Assembly (NCBI RefSeq): GCF_018332695.1
Contig: NZ_BOQN01000036.1
Location: 1 to 63,786, forward strand
Source: Paractinoplanes toevensis
GTDB taxonomy: Bacteria; Actinomycetota; Actinomycetes; Mycobacteriales; Micromonosporaceae
Length of the DNA: 63,786 bases
Reading direction: 5' to 3'
The notes under the pieces are model-generated. The model had not been told where the DNA came from, searched no databases, and saw nothing but the letters and a program-made list of their open reading frames with translations. The translations under genes were made by a program, and so were the position numbers. Positions 35,167 through 43,093 of this stretch are shown here, one piece after another (within the stretch, counting starts at the first letter, position 1; each line of letters starts with the position of its first letter).

Positions 35167-36554
35167 GTGTCCCGGGCGTCGCCTTCTGGTGACGGCTGAC
35201 AACCTTCGCGTCCCGCGCAGCCGGTTTGAGCGCCCGAGCCCGCGAGGTTGGCGATCGCGTTCAGCACCGTGGACGGCGTTCCCTCGGCACCACGCCGCGG
35301 CAGCAGCCGAGCGGCCGCCGCGATGGCCACGCCGAGCCCGGCCGCGATCAGGAAAACCTGGTCTCCGGCCACCGTCAGCACCGCCAACGCCACGGCCGCG
35401 CCGGCCTGGCTCGCGGTGTTCGCCAGTCCGCCCGCGATGCCCGCGTCGGCGGCCGGCACCCCGGCGGTCGCCGCCACCATCAGGGTGGGAAAGACCAGGC
35501 CGATCCCGCTCGCGACAAGCAGCGTGGGGCCGAGCAGGCCGGCGAGGTACGTGCTGTGCGGGCCGGCCGCCGCGAGCCACCCGAAGCCGGCGACCAGGGC
35601 GGCGCAGCCGGGTGACACGAGCGGCCGTGCGCCGGCCGCGAATCGCGCGACCAGCACGAACGTCACCGCGGCGGGTGTCTGTCCCAGCCCGGCCGCCAGC
35701 GCGGTGTAGCCCAGCACCTCCTGCATGAACAGCGAGGTGAAGAACCACATGGCCACGGTGATACCGCCGAACAGCACCAGCAGGCCGTTGCCGGCCACCA
35801 GCCCGCGGTTCGCGAACAGCCGCAACGGCACCAGCGGCCGGGCGGCGAACCACTTCTCCACCACCACGAACGCGGCGAGCAGCAGCAGACCCGCCACGAC
35901 CGGGCCGGCCGCCCGCTGGATGACCCCGTAGATCAACATGGCCAGTCCGGCCGTCCCGGTGAGCGCGCCGGCGAGGTCGAGCGGTTCACGGGCGCCGGGC
36001 CGCGCGCCGGTCAGCGCGGTCCGCGCCCCGACCATCAGCACCACCCCGATCGGCACGTTGATCAGGAAGATCCATCGCCACGACAGGCCGGTGGTCAGGA
36101 CCCCGCCGGCCACCGCGCCGGCCATCCCGCCCAGCCCGCCGGCCGCCGACCACGCGCCGAACGCCCGGGCCCGGGCCGCGCCGGTGAACCGGGAATTGAG
36201 CACGGCGAGGGTGGCCGGGGCCAGCATCGCGCCGCCGAGGCCCTGCGCCACCCGGGCGCCGACCAGCCACTCCGGGCCGGCGGCCAGACCCGCGGCCAGG
36301 CTCGCGGCGGAGAACAGCGCCAGTCCGGCGACCAGGATCCGGCGGTGTCCGTACAGGTCGGCGGCGCGGCCGCCGAGCAGCATGAAGCCGGCGAAGGCGA
36401 GCACGTAGCCGTTCACCACCCAGGTCAGGCCGGTGGCGCTGAAGCCGAGATCGCGCTGCACCGACGGCAGGGCGACGTTGACGATGGCGACGTCCAGGAT
36501 CACCACGAACTGGCAGACGCAGGCCAGCCAGAGCACGAGCCGGCCGGGCTTCAC
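35157..36554 (-). CDS. MFS drug/efflux transporter (DHA2-like)
   Basis: 465 residues from GTG at 36554, which overlaps the stop of the upstream flavoprotein gene by 4 nt. It starts like a DHA2 exporter (VVILDVAIVNVALPSVQRDLGF, motif D1) and has GGRAADLYGHRR as motif A. About 12-14 membrane segments. The final ~35 residues (TPSTVLNAIANLAGSGAQTG onward) are not MFS-like. They match part of the DUF2637 gene at 18.2 kb at DNA level and look appended. The pair with the flavoprotein under a MarR regulator suggests a response to quinones or other toxic aromatics. Confidence 0.85.
   Translation of the reverse strand: MKPGRLVLWLACVCQFVVILDVAIVNVALPSVQRDLGFSATGLTWVVNGYVLAFAGFMLLGGRAADLYGHRRILVAGLALFSAASLAAGLAAGPEWLVGARVAQGLGGAMLAPATLAVLNSRFTGAARARAFGAWSAAGGLGGMAGAVAGGVLTTGLSWRWIFLINVPIGVVLMVGARTALTGARPGAREPLDLAGALTGTAGLAMLIYGVIQRAAGPVVAGLLLLAAFVVVEKWFAARPLVPLRLFANRGLVAGNGLLVLFGGITVAMWFFTSLFMQEVLGYTALAAGLGQTPAAVTFVLVARFAAGARPLVSPGCAALVAGFGWLAAAGPHSTYLAGLLGPTLLVASGIGLVFPTLMVAATAGVPAADAGIAGGLANTASQAGAAVALAVLTVAGDQVFLIAAGLGVAIAAAARLLPRRGAEGTPSTVLNAIANLAGSGAQTGCAGREGCQPSPEGDARDTHG
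35244..35288 (-). repeat. 45-bp block shared with 18236-18280
   Basis: Encodes AEGTPSTVLNAIANL at the end of the MFS transporter. It matches the DUF2637 gene copy at 39 of 45 bases by eye. The transporter's own fold has already ended here, so the block seems to be foreign sequence captured at the 3' end. Confidence 0.7.
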
Positions 36555-37150
36555 GCGACCACCGAGCTCATCCGGATCGCGATCCGGGCGAGCCGTCGTC
36601 CCTGGTACCGCGCGGCCTCCAGGGCGGCGGCGTCGGCGCCCTGGCCGGTCGCCGCGGTGCCGTAGGGATTGCCGCCGGCGGCGGACACCGCCGGGTCGGT
36701 GAAGCCGGGCGGGACGATCAGCGAACCCCAGTGGTAGAAGACGTTGCCCAGCGCTAGGAGGGTCGCCTCGCTGCCGCCGTGCCGGTGGAACGCCGAGGTG
36801 AAGGCGGTCACCGGCTTGTCGGCCAGCCGCCCCTCCCGCCAGAGCCCGCCGGCCTGGTCGATGAACTGCTTGAGCTGGGCGGCCGGCGTGCCGAACCGGG
36901 TCGGCGTCCCGAACGCGTACGCGTCGGCCCAGGCCAGGTCGTCGATCGCGGCGGGCTCGGCCGAGGCGGTGGCGTCGGCGTGGCGTCGCCACCGCGGGTT
37001 CTGGTCGATCGCGCTCTCCGGTGCGAGTTCGGCGACTCGCCGCAGCCGCACCTCGGCGCCGGTCGAGACGGCGCCCTCGGCGACGGCCTGGGCGAGGGCG
37101 TGCACGGTGCCGGTGGCGCTGTAGTAGATGACGGCGACCTTGACGGTCAT
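36551..37150 (-). CDS. WrbA-like NAD(P)H:quinone oxidoreductase (flavodoxin fold)
   Basis: 199 residues from ATG at 37150 (SD gggga 8 nt upstream). The flavodoxin start VKVAVIYYSATGTVHALAQAV binds the FMN phosphate, and FGTPTRFGTPAAQLKQFIDQ and TAFTSAFHRHGGSEATLLAL are the type IV (WrbA) motifs. Two-electron reduction of quinones to hydroquinones avoids redox cycling. It is the first gene of a pair with the MFS exporter, transcribed divergently from a MarR regulator across a palindromic operator. Confidence 0.88.
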   Translation of the reverse strand: MTVKVAVIYYSATGTVHALAQAVAEGAVSTGAEVRLRRVAELAPESAIDQNPRWRRHADATASAEPAAIDDLAWADAYAFGTPTRFGTPAAQLKQFIDQAGGLWREGRLADKPVTAFTSAFHRHGGSEATLLALGNVFYHWGSLIVPPGFTDPAVSAAGGNPYGTAATGQGADAAALEAARYQGRRLARIAIRMSSVVA

Positions 37151-37169
37151 GTCCGGCTCCCCGTTGGTA

Positions 37170-37210
37170 GAGTTAGTTATGCACATAATCATTATGCGCA
37201 TAACTAACTC
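37170..37210. promoter_or_regulatory. 41-bp palindromic operator between wrbA-like and marR-like genes
   Basis: Two 20-bp arms (37170-37189 and 37191-37210) around a single C match as reverse complements at 19 of 20 positions. Each arm holds a 12-bp sub-palindrome ttatgcRcataa. The site is A/T-rich in GC-rich surroundings and lies 17-20 bp from both start codons. It is therefore a strong candidate for binding two dimers of the adjacent MarR protein and controlling both directions. Confidence 0.85.
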
Positions 37211-37227
37211 CGGTCAAGGGAGCGGTC

Positions 37228-37662
37228 ATGGACTTCGCGTACGCCGGTGCCCTCAACCAGGCGATCCGGCTGCTGAGCCTCAGTCACCGCGGGCGCGCCG
37301 CGGAGCTGCTGGCGCCGCTCGGCCTGCACCCGGGCCAGGAAGCCCTCCTGCTGGAGCTGGACCGGTCCGGTCCACGGATTCAGGCGCAGCTCAGCGAGGC
37401 GCTCGGCTGCGAACCGCCGAGCATCACCTTGATGACCCGCAAGCTCGAGGCGGCCGGCCACATCCGCCGGGCGGCCGCGCCCGGCGATCGGCGCGCCAGC
37501 GTCGTCGAGCTCACCGACAGCGGCCGGGCCCTGGCCGATCAGATCAAGCGGCTCTGGGTCGGCCTCGCCGAGGAAACCGTGGCCGGCCTCTCCCCCGAGA
37601 CGGCCGCGGCGCTGCCGGGGATCCTGATGACCATGGTCGGCAATGTGAATCAGGCCCGGTAG
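37228..37662 (+). CDS. MarR-family transcriptional regulator
   Basis: 144 residues. The winged helix runs from about 30 to 100: LHPGQEALLLELDRSG, recognition helix CEPPSITLMTRKLEAAGHI, and the wing AAPGDRRASVVELTDSG. The ATG at 37228 lies 18 bp after the operator. It should repress itself and the divergent flavoprotein-exporter pair until a phenolic or quinone ligand binds. Its last 13 bp overlap the convergent AraC gene. Confidence 0.88.
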   Translation: MDFAYAGALNQAIRLLSLSHRGRAAELLAPLGLHPGQEALLLELDRSGPRIQAQLSEALGCEPPSITLMTRKLEAAGHIRRAAAPGDRRASVVELTDSGRALADQIKRLWVGLAEETVAGLSPETAAALPGILMTMVGNVNQAR

Positions 37663-38429
37663 GCGCGCAACTCCCGGGACAGGACCGCCGGAGTGCGTCC
37701 GGTCTCCAGCCGGATCGCCCGGGTCATGTGGGACTGGTCGGCGAAGCCGGTGCGGATGGCCAAGGCGGCCAGGTCCGGGGCGTCCGGTAGTTCGTCGAGA
37801 GCCGCGCGGACCCGCAGGCGCCGGCGATAGGTGCTCAGCGTGCAGCCGGTTGCGCGGCGAAACATGCGGGACAGATGCCACGGTGACCAGCCCACGGCGG
37901 CCGCCAGGCCGGCCAGGTCGCCGGCCGGGTCGGCGTGCAGCCGGGCGCGGACGTCGTCGATCGCCGCGGGCAGCGCCGCCGGGCCGGAATCGGTCGGCAG
38001 CAGTGCCGCGATCAGGTCGGCCGCGAGGTCGGCCCGGTCCGCGGCGGCCGCCGCCCGCAGGCGGCGGTGGGCCAGGTCGGCGGCCGGGGAGACGTGCACA
38101 TGGGTACGGGCGTGAGCGAACCGGTCGGCCAGGTCATCACCGATGCCGACCGAGGTGCAGACGTCGGGACCCCCGGGATGCGCGACGCGCTGACACTGCC
38201 CCGGGCGCTGGAGGTAGCCGATGGTCACGTCGGCCACCGCGGCCCGGCCATCCGCACTGCGCAGGAACACGCCCCGCCGGACCAGGACCAGCGAAGCGCC
38301 GGTGACCTCCTCCTCGGGGCTCCAGCCGGCCCGCCCGCCGGGACAGTGGACGGTCACCACCCGGGCGAAGGGCGTCTCCACCAGGAGGCTGCGGTCGAGC
38401 ACACGGCCACGGTAGACAAGAACGTTCAA
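37650..38429 (-). CDS. AraC-family transcriptional regulator
   Basis: About 259 residues. The C-terminal ~100 residues contain two helix-turn-helix motifs: LAGLAAAVGWSPWHLSRMFRRATG and LAALAIRTGFADQSHMTRAIR, ending in TPAVLSRELRAY. The N-terminal half is a cupin-like sensor with weak matches (GASLVLVRRGVFLRS). The start is uncertain. TTG at 38429 is the most upstream in-frame start near the divergent gene; GTG at 38402 is an alternative, and neither has a clear SD. It faces the divergent DUF gene at 38463, a likely target. Confidence 0.78.
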   Translation of the reverse strand: MNVLVYRGRVLDRSLLVETPFARVVTVHCPGGRAGWSPEEEVTGASLVLVRRGVFLRSADGRAAVADVTIGYLQRPGQCQRVAHPGGPDVCTSVGIGDDLADRFAHARTHVHVSPAADLAHRRLRAAAAADRADLAADLIAALLPTDSGPAALPAAIDDVRARLHADPAGDLAGLAAAVGWSPWHLSRMFRRATGCTLSTYRRRLRVRAALDELPDAPDLAALAIRTGFADQSHMTRAIRLETGRTPAVLSRELRAYRA

Positions 38430-38462
38430 GACGGCGAGGGGTCCCGCCCGGACGCTGACCGC

Positions 38463-38969
38463 ATGACACTGATCGAGGAACTTGTCGCGGACGGGCCCTG
38501 GGTGGGGCGCGAGCCGGAGATGGAGCTGTACGGGCGGCTGGCCGGCACGTGGGACGTGGTCAACCGCTATTTCGTCGAGGAGCGGGACGAGTGGGTCGCC
38601 GGGACGGCGGTGTGGACGTTCGGCTGGATTCTCGCGGGGCACGCCGTGCAGGACGTCATGTGGTTCACCGCGCCGGGGCCGGACGGATACCCACAGCGGG
38701 TCACCGGTAGCGCGGTGCGGCACTACGACCCGGCCGCCAAGAGCTGGACCGTCGTGTGGTTCGCGACGACCGGAACCGTCTTCACGCTGACCGGGCGGGC
38801 CGGCGACGGCGGGGACATCGTCCAGGAGGGCACGCAGCCCGACGGCCGGCCGATCCGATGGCTGTTCACCGAGGTCACCGGGGAGAGCTTCCGCTGGCTG
38901 GGCTATGTCTCCGACGATGGCGGCGCGACCTGGCGGCTCGAGCAGGAGATGCTGGCGCGCCGGCGATAG
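38463..38969 (+). CDS. Hypothetical protein, DUF1579-like lipocalin type
   Basis: 168 residues, no signal peptide. Beta-rich with WDVVNRYFVEE near residue 30, RHYDPAAKSWTVVW and RLEQEMLARRR at the end. The spacing of Trp-rich strands resembles small beta-barrel proteins of the DUF1579 type that often accompany regulators. The family is not certain. It is transcribed away from the AraC gene across 33 bp, which is too short for much more than overlapping promoters. Confidence 0.65.
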   Translation: MTLIEELVADGPWVGREPEMELYGRLAGTWDVVNRYFVEERDEWVAGTAVWTFGWILAGHAVQDVMWFTAPGPDGYPQRVTGSAVRHYDPAAKSWTVVWFATTGTVFTLTGRAGDGGDIVQEGTQPDGRPIRWLFTEVTGESFRWLGYVSDDGGATWRLEQEMLARRR

Positions 38970-38996
38970 AACGCCCCGACTGAAAAGCCAATTTGG

Positions 38997-39030
38997 GGCA
39001 CAGCGCCGGGCCGCCACCCGGCGCTGTGCC
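38997..39030 (+). terminator. 14-bp stem hairpin terminator
   Basis: Arms 38997-39010 (ending cagcgccggg) and 39017-39030 (starting cccggcgctg) pair perfectly around the loop ccgcca. It lies 28 bp after the stop of the upstream gene. Confidence 0.8.
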
Positions 39031-39241
39031 GTCTCAACACCGACGAAGAGGAAGAACTCCGACGCCGGGGAGTATCTGGCGCCCCGACGAGCGGGGCGTG
39101 CCGGCGGATCTGGGAGCACTTCCAATCTTGAAGGTTTCCAGTAATCCGGCCGCCAACGTAACGCCCATCTTCGATGCGCGTCCATTAGGGGGTCCTTAAA
39201 TCTGACCGGGAATCAGCAACTCGTCACCCACGGCAACACCC

Positions 39242-39271
39242 TTGACATGTGACCATTTGGTCACCTAACTT
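39242..39271 (+). promoter_or_regulatory. Promoter with embedded ArsR operator
   Basis: A consensus-like -35 (ttgaca, 39242-39247) and -10 (taactt, 39266-39271) are 18 bp apart. The spacer contains the perfect palindrome gtgaccatttggtcac (39249-39264). The -10 ends 6 bp before the ATG at 39278, so the transcript is probably leaderless. The palindrome should be the site for autoregulation by the ArsR protein. Confidence 0.8.
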
Positions 39272-39277
39272 AGCGTC

Positions 39278-39601
39278 ATGGATGACGACGACCGAGTGTT
39301 CAAGGCACTTGCCGACCCGAGCCGTCGCTTCCTGCTTGACCTGCTCTTCGAGCGGGACGGCCGCACCCTCGGCGAGCTGGAGTCCGAGCTCGCCATGACC
39401 CGTTTCGGGGTGGCCAAGCACCTCAAGGTGCTCGAGGAGGCGGGTCTCGTCGTCCCCCGCCGGTCCGGGCGGGAGAAGCGGCATTTCCTCAACCCCGTCC
39501 CGATCCGGCTGATCCACGACCGGTGGATCGACAAGTACACCGAGCACCACGTCACGACCCTCATCGATCTCAAGAACGCGCTGGAGGAGGACGAACCATG
39601 A
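39278..39601 (+). CDS. ArsR-family transcriptional regulator
   Basis: 107 residues with the family start VFKALADPSRRFLLDLL, the helix-turn-helix MTRFGVAKHLKVLEEAGLV and the wing RRSGREKRHFLNPVPI. No metal-binding CVC motif, so this is the non-metal type that usually controls an SRPBCC gene. It overlaps that gene by 4 nt (ATGA). Most likely it represses its own promoter through the palindrome between -35 and -10. Confidence 0.9.
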   Translation: MDDDDRVFKALADPSRRFLLDLLFERDGRTLGELESELAMTRFGVAKHLKVLEEAGLVVPRRSGREKRHFLNPVPIRLIHDRWIDKYTEHHVTTLIDLKNALEEDEP

Positions 39602-40104
39602 GCGACACGACTCAGGTCTACCGGGTCTGGATCAAGGCAACGCCGGAGCGGATCTGGGCGGCCATCACGGATCCGGAGTGGAACTCTGGGTATGCGTACC
39701 AGTCGCCCGGTTACTACGAGTTGCAGAAGGGCGGGTCGTATCGTGCGGCCGCCACCACGGAGATGAAGGAGTTCGGCAAGGCGAACGGGTTCGAGGTGCC
39801 GGACACGATCGTGGACGGCGAGGTGCTCGAGGCCGATCCGCCGCGGCGCCTGGTGCAGACCTGGCGGATGCTGATGGACCCCACCACGGCGGCCGAGCCG
39901 TTCACGACGCTCACCTACGAGATCGAAGAAGCGAAGATGCAGCCGGGCGTCTACAAGCTGACCGTCACGCACGAGCTGACCGGTGCGCCGGCCACTGCGG
40001 CGATGGTCGCCGGGACCGAGGACAGCGGGGCCGGCGGCGGTTGGGCGTGGATCCTGAGCGACCTGAAGACGCTGGTCGAAACGGGTAAGAACCTCGCCGA
40101 GTGA
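39598..40104 (+). CDS. SRPBCC (AHSA1-like) domain protein
   Basis: 168 residues beginning with TQVYRVWIKATPERIWAAIT, the usual first strand and helix of the START/Bet v 1-like fold. Later strands include LEADPPRRLVQTWRM and YEIEEAKMQPGVYKLTVTHEL, and the C-terminal helix has WAWILSDLKTLVETG. The fold makes a hydrophobic pocket. The ligand is unknown. Translational coupling with the ArsR gene is the common arrangement for this family. Confidence 0.88.
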   Translation: MSDTTQVYRVWIKATPERIWAAITDPEWNSGYAYQSPGYYELQKGGSYRAAATTEMKEFGKANGFEVPDTIVDGEVLEADPPRRLVQTWRMLMDPTTAAEPFTTLTYEIEEAKMQPGVYKLTVTHELTGAPATAAMVAGTEDSGAGGGWAWILSDLKTLVETGKNLAE

Positions 40105-40119
40105 CGCATGGTGCCGGTT

Positions 40120-40143
40120 CGGCCCACCGACAACGGTGGGCCG
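40120..40143 (+). terminator. 10-bp stem hairpin terminator of the ArsR-SRPBCC operon
   Basis: Arms cggcccaccg (40120-40129) and cggtgggccg (40134-40143) around loop acaa, starting 15 bp after the stop codon. Confidence 0.75.
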
Positions 40144-40162
40144 GGCCGGGTAACCTCCGCGA

Positions 40163-40279
40163 ATGACCTGGCTCTGGAGTTCACTCATCGTGATCGGCGC
40201 AGCCATGATCGTGGCCGCGTTCTGGCCGAGCATCCGTGGCCGGAAGAAGAAAGACGAAAACGAGGAAGGCGTCGGATAG
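40163..40279 (+). CDS. Small single-pass membrane protein, 38 residues
   Basis: ATG at 40163 to TAG at 40277-40279. Residues 3-21 (WLWSSLIVIGAAMIVAAFW) form one membrane helix, followed by a short PSIRGRKKKDENEEG tail that is basic then acidic. The positive charges just after the helix favour a cytoplasmic C-terminus. Codon third positions are GC-rich as in real genes here. There is no good SD, but many genes in this region lack one. The GntR gene follows 31 bp later. It is not recognisable by family and is easily missed by gene callers. Confidence 0.55.
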   Translation: MTWLWSSLIVIGAAMIVAAFWPSIRGRKKKDENEEGVG

Positions 40280-40310
40280 CGATTTCCCCCGGGCTGGCAC
40301 ACTGCCAAGG

Positions 40311-40946
40311 GTGAGCGACGAAGAGCTGGAGACGTACAGCCTCGTCGAGCTTGCCGTCGACCGGCTGCGGCGAGACATTTTGAGCGGGCGGAGCGATCCC
40401 GGCGAACGTCTCGTCGAGGAGCAGCTGACCCGCCGTCTGGGCATCAGCCGGGCCCCGTTGCGCGAGGCCATGCGACTGCTCGCCCAGCAGGGGCTGGTCG
40501 AGCACATCCCGCGCCGGGGCGCACGGGTGGCCACCCTCTCCGACGAGGACGTGCAGGAGCTCTACGAGGTTCGCGACGTTCTGGAGCGGCACGCCGTCGC
40601 GGCCATGCCGGAGCGGCCCGACCTGACCGGGCTGCGGGCGGCGCTCGAGGTGATGCGCAAGGCCACCGAGGCCGATGACCGGCTGGAGCTGGCCAACGCG
40701 CACCGGCGATTCCACACCGAGGTGGTCCGGCTGGGCGGCAACCGTCAGCTGGCCGATCTGTACGGGTCGGTCCTGGTGCGGATCCAGCTCTACATGGCGG
40801 TCAACATGCGCCGGGAGGCGGAGACCGCACGCGCCGAGGACGGGGTGGCACGGCACGAGCGCCTGTTCGCGGCGGTGGAGCGTGGCGATACCGCCGGGAT
40901 CATCGAGGCCCTGGGCGCCCACGGCGCGCGCGCCTACCTCGCGTAG
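40311..40946 (+). CDS. GntR-family (FCD) regulator of the ureide operon
   Basis: 211 residues from GTG at 40311. N-terminal winged helix: LAVDRLRRDILSGRSDPGERL, then RLGISRAPLREAMRLLAQQGLV. C-terminal FCD sensor domain with ELYEVRDVLERHAV, AHRRFHTEVVRLGGN and HERLFAAVERGD, which holds the metal-binding histidines. It precedes the amidase operon by 110 bp on the same strand and most likely binds the palindrome at 41037-41050. FCD regulators commonly sense small carboxylic acids. Confidence 0.88.
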   Translation: MSDEELETYSLVELAVDRLRRDILSGRSDPGERLVEEQLTRRLGISRAPLREAMRLLAQQGLVEHIPRRGARVATLSDEDVQELYEVRDVLERHAVAAMPERPDLTGLRAALEVMRKATEADDRLELANAHRRFHTEVVRLGGNRQLADLYGSVLVRIQLYMAVNMRREAETARAEDGVARHERLFAAVERGDTAGIIEALGAHGARAYLA

Positions 40947-41036
40947 ACCGCGGCAGGAAGCGGCAAGCGCGTAGAACGCCCGGGTAAAAGCGCCGAGAAA
41001 CCGTCCCGTTACACAACGAAGCTGTTATCGAAACAG

Positions 41037-41050
41037 GATTGTCGACAATC
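41037..41050 (+). promoter_or_regulatory. GntR-type operator gattgtcgacaatc
   Basis: A perfect 14-bp palindrome whose core ttgtcgacaa fits the TNGT..ACNA consensus of FadR-type GntR regulators. It sits immediately before (or over) the start of the amidase gene. A protein bound here would block transcription or the start itself. Confidence 0.75.
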
Positions 41051-41056
41051 GACGGT

Positions 41057-42334
41057 GTGGAAGCACACGAGGTCGTCGAGGAAACGCTCGCCCCGGTGGG
41101 TGCGAGTGAGGGTGTCTGGATCAGCACCTTCACCGCCGCTCAGCTGCACGAACGCGCGAACGAGATCGACCCTGCGCTGCCCCTGGCCGGATTGACGTTC
41201 GCGGTCAAGGACAACATCGACGTCGCCGGGCTGCCCACCACGGCCGCCTGCCCCGGCTTCGCCTACCGGCCGGAGCGGAACGCCCCGGTCGTGCAGAAAC
41301 TGCTCGACGCCGGCGCGATCGTGGTCGGCAAGACCAATCTCGACCAGTTCGCCACCGGGCTGACCGGCGCCCGCTCCCCCTACGGCACTCCGCAGAGCGT
41401 CTTCGGCGGTGGGCTGATCTCCGGCGGGTCGAGTTCCGGTTCGGCGGTCGCGGTCGCCGACAGGACCGTCGCGTTCTCGCTCGGCACCGACACGGCCGGG
41501 TCGGGCCGGGTGCCGGCCGCCCTCAACGGGATCGTCGGGATCAAGCCGACCCGCGGCCTGCTCAGCACCCTCGGCGTCGTGCCGGCCTGCCGATCGCTGG
41601 ACTGCGTCTCGATCTTCGCACCCGACCTCGACCTGGCCGACCGGGTGCTGCGGACGACACGTGGCCGGGTCGAGACGGATCCGTGGTCACGCGAGGGGGA
41701 TCGACCCCTGATCGCGGCGCCGAGGGTCGCCGTACCGGAAAGCCTGGATTTTTTTGGTGATGCCGGACAGGAAAAAGCGTTCGCTCGGTTCACCGGGGAC
41801 CTGACCGTCGACATCGGACCTTTGTTGGAGGCCGGTGACCTGCTCTATCGCGGGCCGTGGGTGGCCGAGCGGCTGGCCGACCTCGGCGAGTTCCTCGCCG
41901 GGCACCCCGAGGCGGTCCTGCCGATCACCAAACAAATTCTGGAGACGGGGTACGGCTTCAGCGCCGCCGATGCCTTCCGCGCCCAGCACCGCCTCCAGGA
42001 GCTGAGACGAGCGGCCGACCGGATCTGGCAGCGGGCCGACGTACTCGTCCTGCCGACGATCGGGACGACCTACACGCACGCCGAGATCGCCGAGGATCCG
42101 ATCGGCCGCAATCTCGACCTGGGCCGGTACACCCAGTTCGCGAATCTGCTCGACATGGCCGCGGTGACCGTGCCGAACGGGTTCACCGCCGACGGCCGGC
42201 CCGCGTCGCTGACCCTGTTCGGCCCGGCCTTCAGCGACGAGACGCTGATGCTCTACGCCCGCTCGGTCTGGGCCGGGTCGCACTCGAGGACGGCACCGAG
42301 GTCACCGGCTTCCGCTGCGAGGGATACGCGGTGA
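41057..42334 (+). CDS. Allophanate hydrolase-type amidase, C-terminal domain lost
   Basis: 425 residues from GTG at 41057. The TTG at 41039 lies inside the operator and is less likely. Amidase-signature enzyme with the catalytic Lys in [18 protein letters not shown], the Ser-rich [12 protein letters not shown] with cis-Ser, and the nucleophile Ser in [19 protein letters not shown]. The match to AtzF/allophanate hydrolase is good through the amidase domain ([20 protein letters not shown]). The normal second domain is gone. After [13 protein letters not shown] the frame runs into an unrelated tail ([18 protein letters not shown]), while a piece of the missing domain's end is present in another frame (see 42262-42399). 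It may still deaminate an allophanate-like substrate through the intact amidase domain. Confidence 0.8.
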   Translation: MEAHEVVEETLAPVGASEGVWISTFTAAQLHERANEIDPALPLAGLTFAVKDNIDVAGLPTTAACPGFAYRPERNAPVVQKLLDAGAIVVGKTNLDQFATGLTGARSPYGTPQSVFGGGLISGGSSSGSAVAVADRTVAFSLGTDTAGSGRVPAALNGIVGIKPTRGLLSTLGVVPACRSLDCVSIFAPDLDLADRVLRTTRGRVETDPWSREGDRPLIAAPRVAVPESLDFFGDAGQEKAFARFTGDLTVDIGPLLEAGDLLYRGPWVAERLADLGEFLAGHPEAVLPITKQILETGYGFSAADAFRAQHRLQELRRAADRIWQRADVLVLPTIGTTYTHAEIAEDPIGRNLDLGRYTQFANLLDMAAVTVPNGFTADGRPASLTLFGPAFSDETLMLYARSVWAGSHSRTAPRSPASAARDTR

Positions 42335-42399
42335 CCGGCGCCCAGGACATCACCGCCGGCGGCGGCCGGCGGAACTTCCGGTTGAAAGGAGCGAACTGA
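42262..42399 (+). pseudogene. Out-of-frame remnant of the allophanate hydrolase C-terminal domain
   Basis: The frame +2 relative to the amidase reads [17 protein letters not shown], then [17 protein letters not shown], matching the end of the allophanate-hydrolase C-terminal domain (LGIG.VELADGR.VKGFLCE type). It stops at 42397-42399 and overlaps the next gene's ATG by one base (TGATG). So the old reading frame was coupled to the biuret-hydrolase gene, and a deletion of about 100 codons plus a frame change has occurred upstream. Confidence 0.75.
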
Positions 42400-43091
42400 T
42401 GACCGCGATGATCGGGCCGGTCGAGGCCAACCCGTATCGGTGGCCCTACGACGGGTCGGTTCCCGTTAGCAGGACCGCGCTGATCTGCATCGACTGGCAG
42501 GTCGACTTCTGCGGCAAGGGCGGTTACGTCGACTCGATGGGTTACGACATCGAACTGACCCGGGCCGGGCTGCCGGCCACCGCCAAGCTGCTCGACCACG
42601 TACGTGGCCTGGGGATGCTCGTCATCCACACCCGTGAGGGACACGACCCGGACCTGTCCGACCTGCCGGCCAACAAGCGCTGGCGGTCGGCCCGGATCGG
42701 CGCCGAGATCGGCGGGGACGGCCCGTGCGGCCGGATCCTGGTCCGCGGCGAGCCGGGCTGGGAGATCGTTCCCGAGGTGGCACCCGTCGCGGGCGAGGTA
42801 ATCGTCGACAAGCCGGGCAAGGGCGCGTTCTACGCCACCAACCTCGACCTGGTGCTGCGCACGCACGGCATCACCCACATCATCCTCACCGGCATCACGA
42901 CGGACGTGTGCGTGCACACCACCATGCGGGAGGCCAATGACCGCGGTTACGAGTGCCTGATCCTCAGCGACTGCACGGGGGCCACCGATCCGGCCAACCA
43001 CACCGCCGCACTGCACATGGTCACCATGCAGGGCGGCGTCTTCGGCTGCGTCGCCACTTCCGACGACGTGATCGCGGCTACGGAGGTCTGA
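42399..43091 (+). CDS. biuH: Biuret hydrolase-type cysteine hydrolase (isochorismatase-like)
   Basis: 230 residues. Isochorismatase-like fold with the catalytic Asp in [20 protein letters not shown], Lys in [13 protein letters not shown] and Cys in [17 protein letters not shown]. The [10 protein letters not shown] loop is typical of biuret hydrolases (BiuH), which open biuret to allophanate and ammonia. The ATG overlaps the stop of the amidase remnant. It is the first of two adjacent relatives (about 45% similar by eye). The second could act on triuret or a carboxy derivative. The Asp-Lys-Cys triad is complete. Confidence 0.78.
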   Translation: MTAMIGPVEANPYRWPYDGSVPVSRTALICIDWQVDFCGKGGYVDSMGYDIELTRAGLPATAKLLDHVRGLGMLVIHTREGHDPDLSDLPANKRWRSARIGAEIGGDGPCGRILVRGEPGWEIVPEVAPVAGEVIVDKPGKGAFYATNLDLVLRTHGITHIILTGITTDVCVHTTMREANDRGYECLILSDCTGATDPANHTAALHMVTMQGGVFGCVATSDDVIAATEV

Positions 43092-43093
43092 CG

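Larger units (their letters stand above)
38970..39277. other. Intergenic stretch with terminator and ArsR promoter
   Basis: Holds the terminator of the upstream gene (38997-39030) and the promoter/operator of the downstream ArsR gene (39242-39271). Between them I see no gene. Confidence 0.6.

Noticed and set aside
34000..35853. Long minus-strand open frame opposite the double-GGDEF gene
   Set aside because: The plus strand has two complete GGDEF domains with catalytic residues. The opposite frame is Arg/Gly-rich without a domain.
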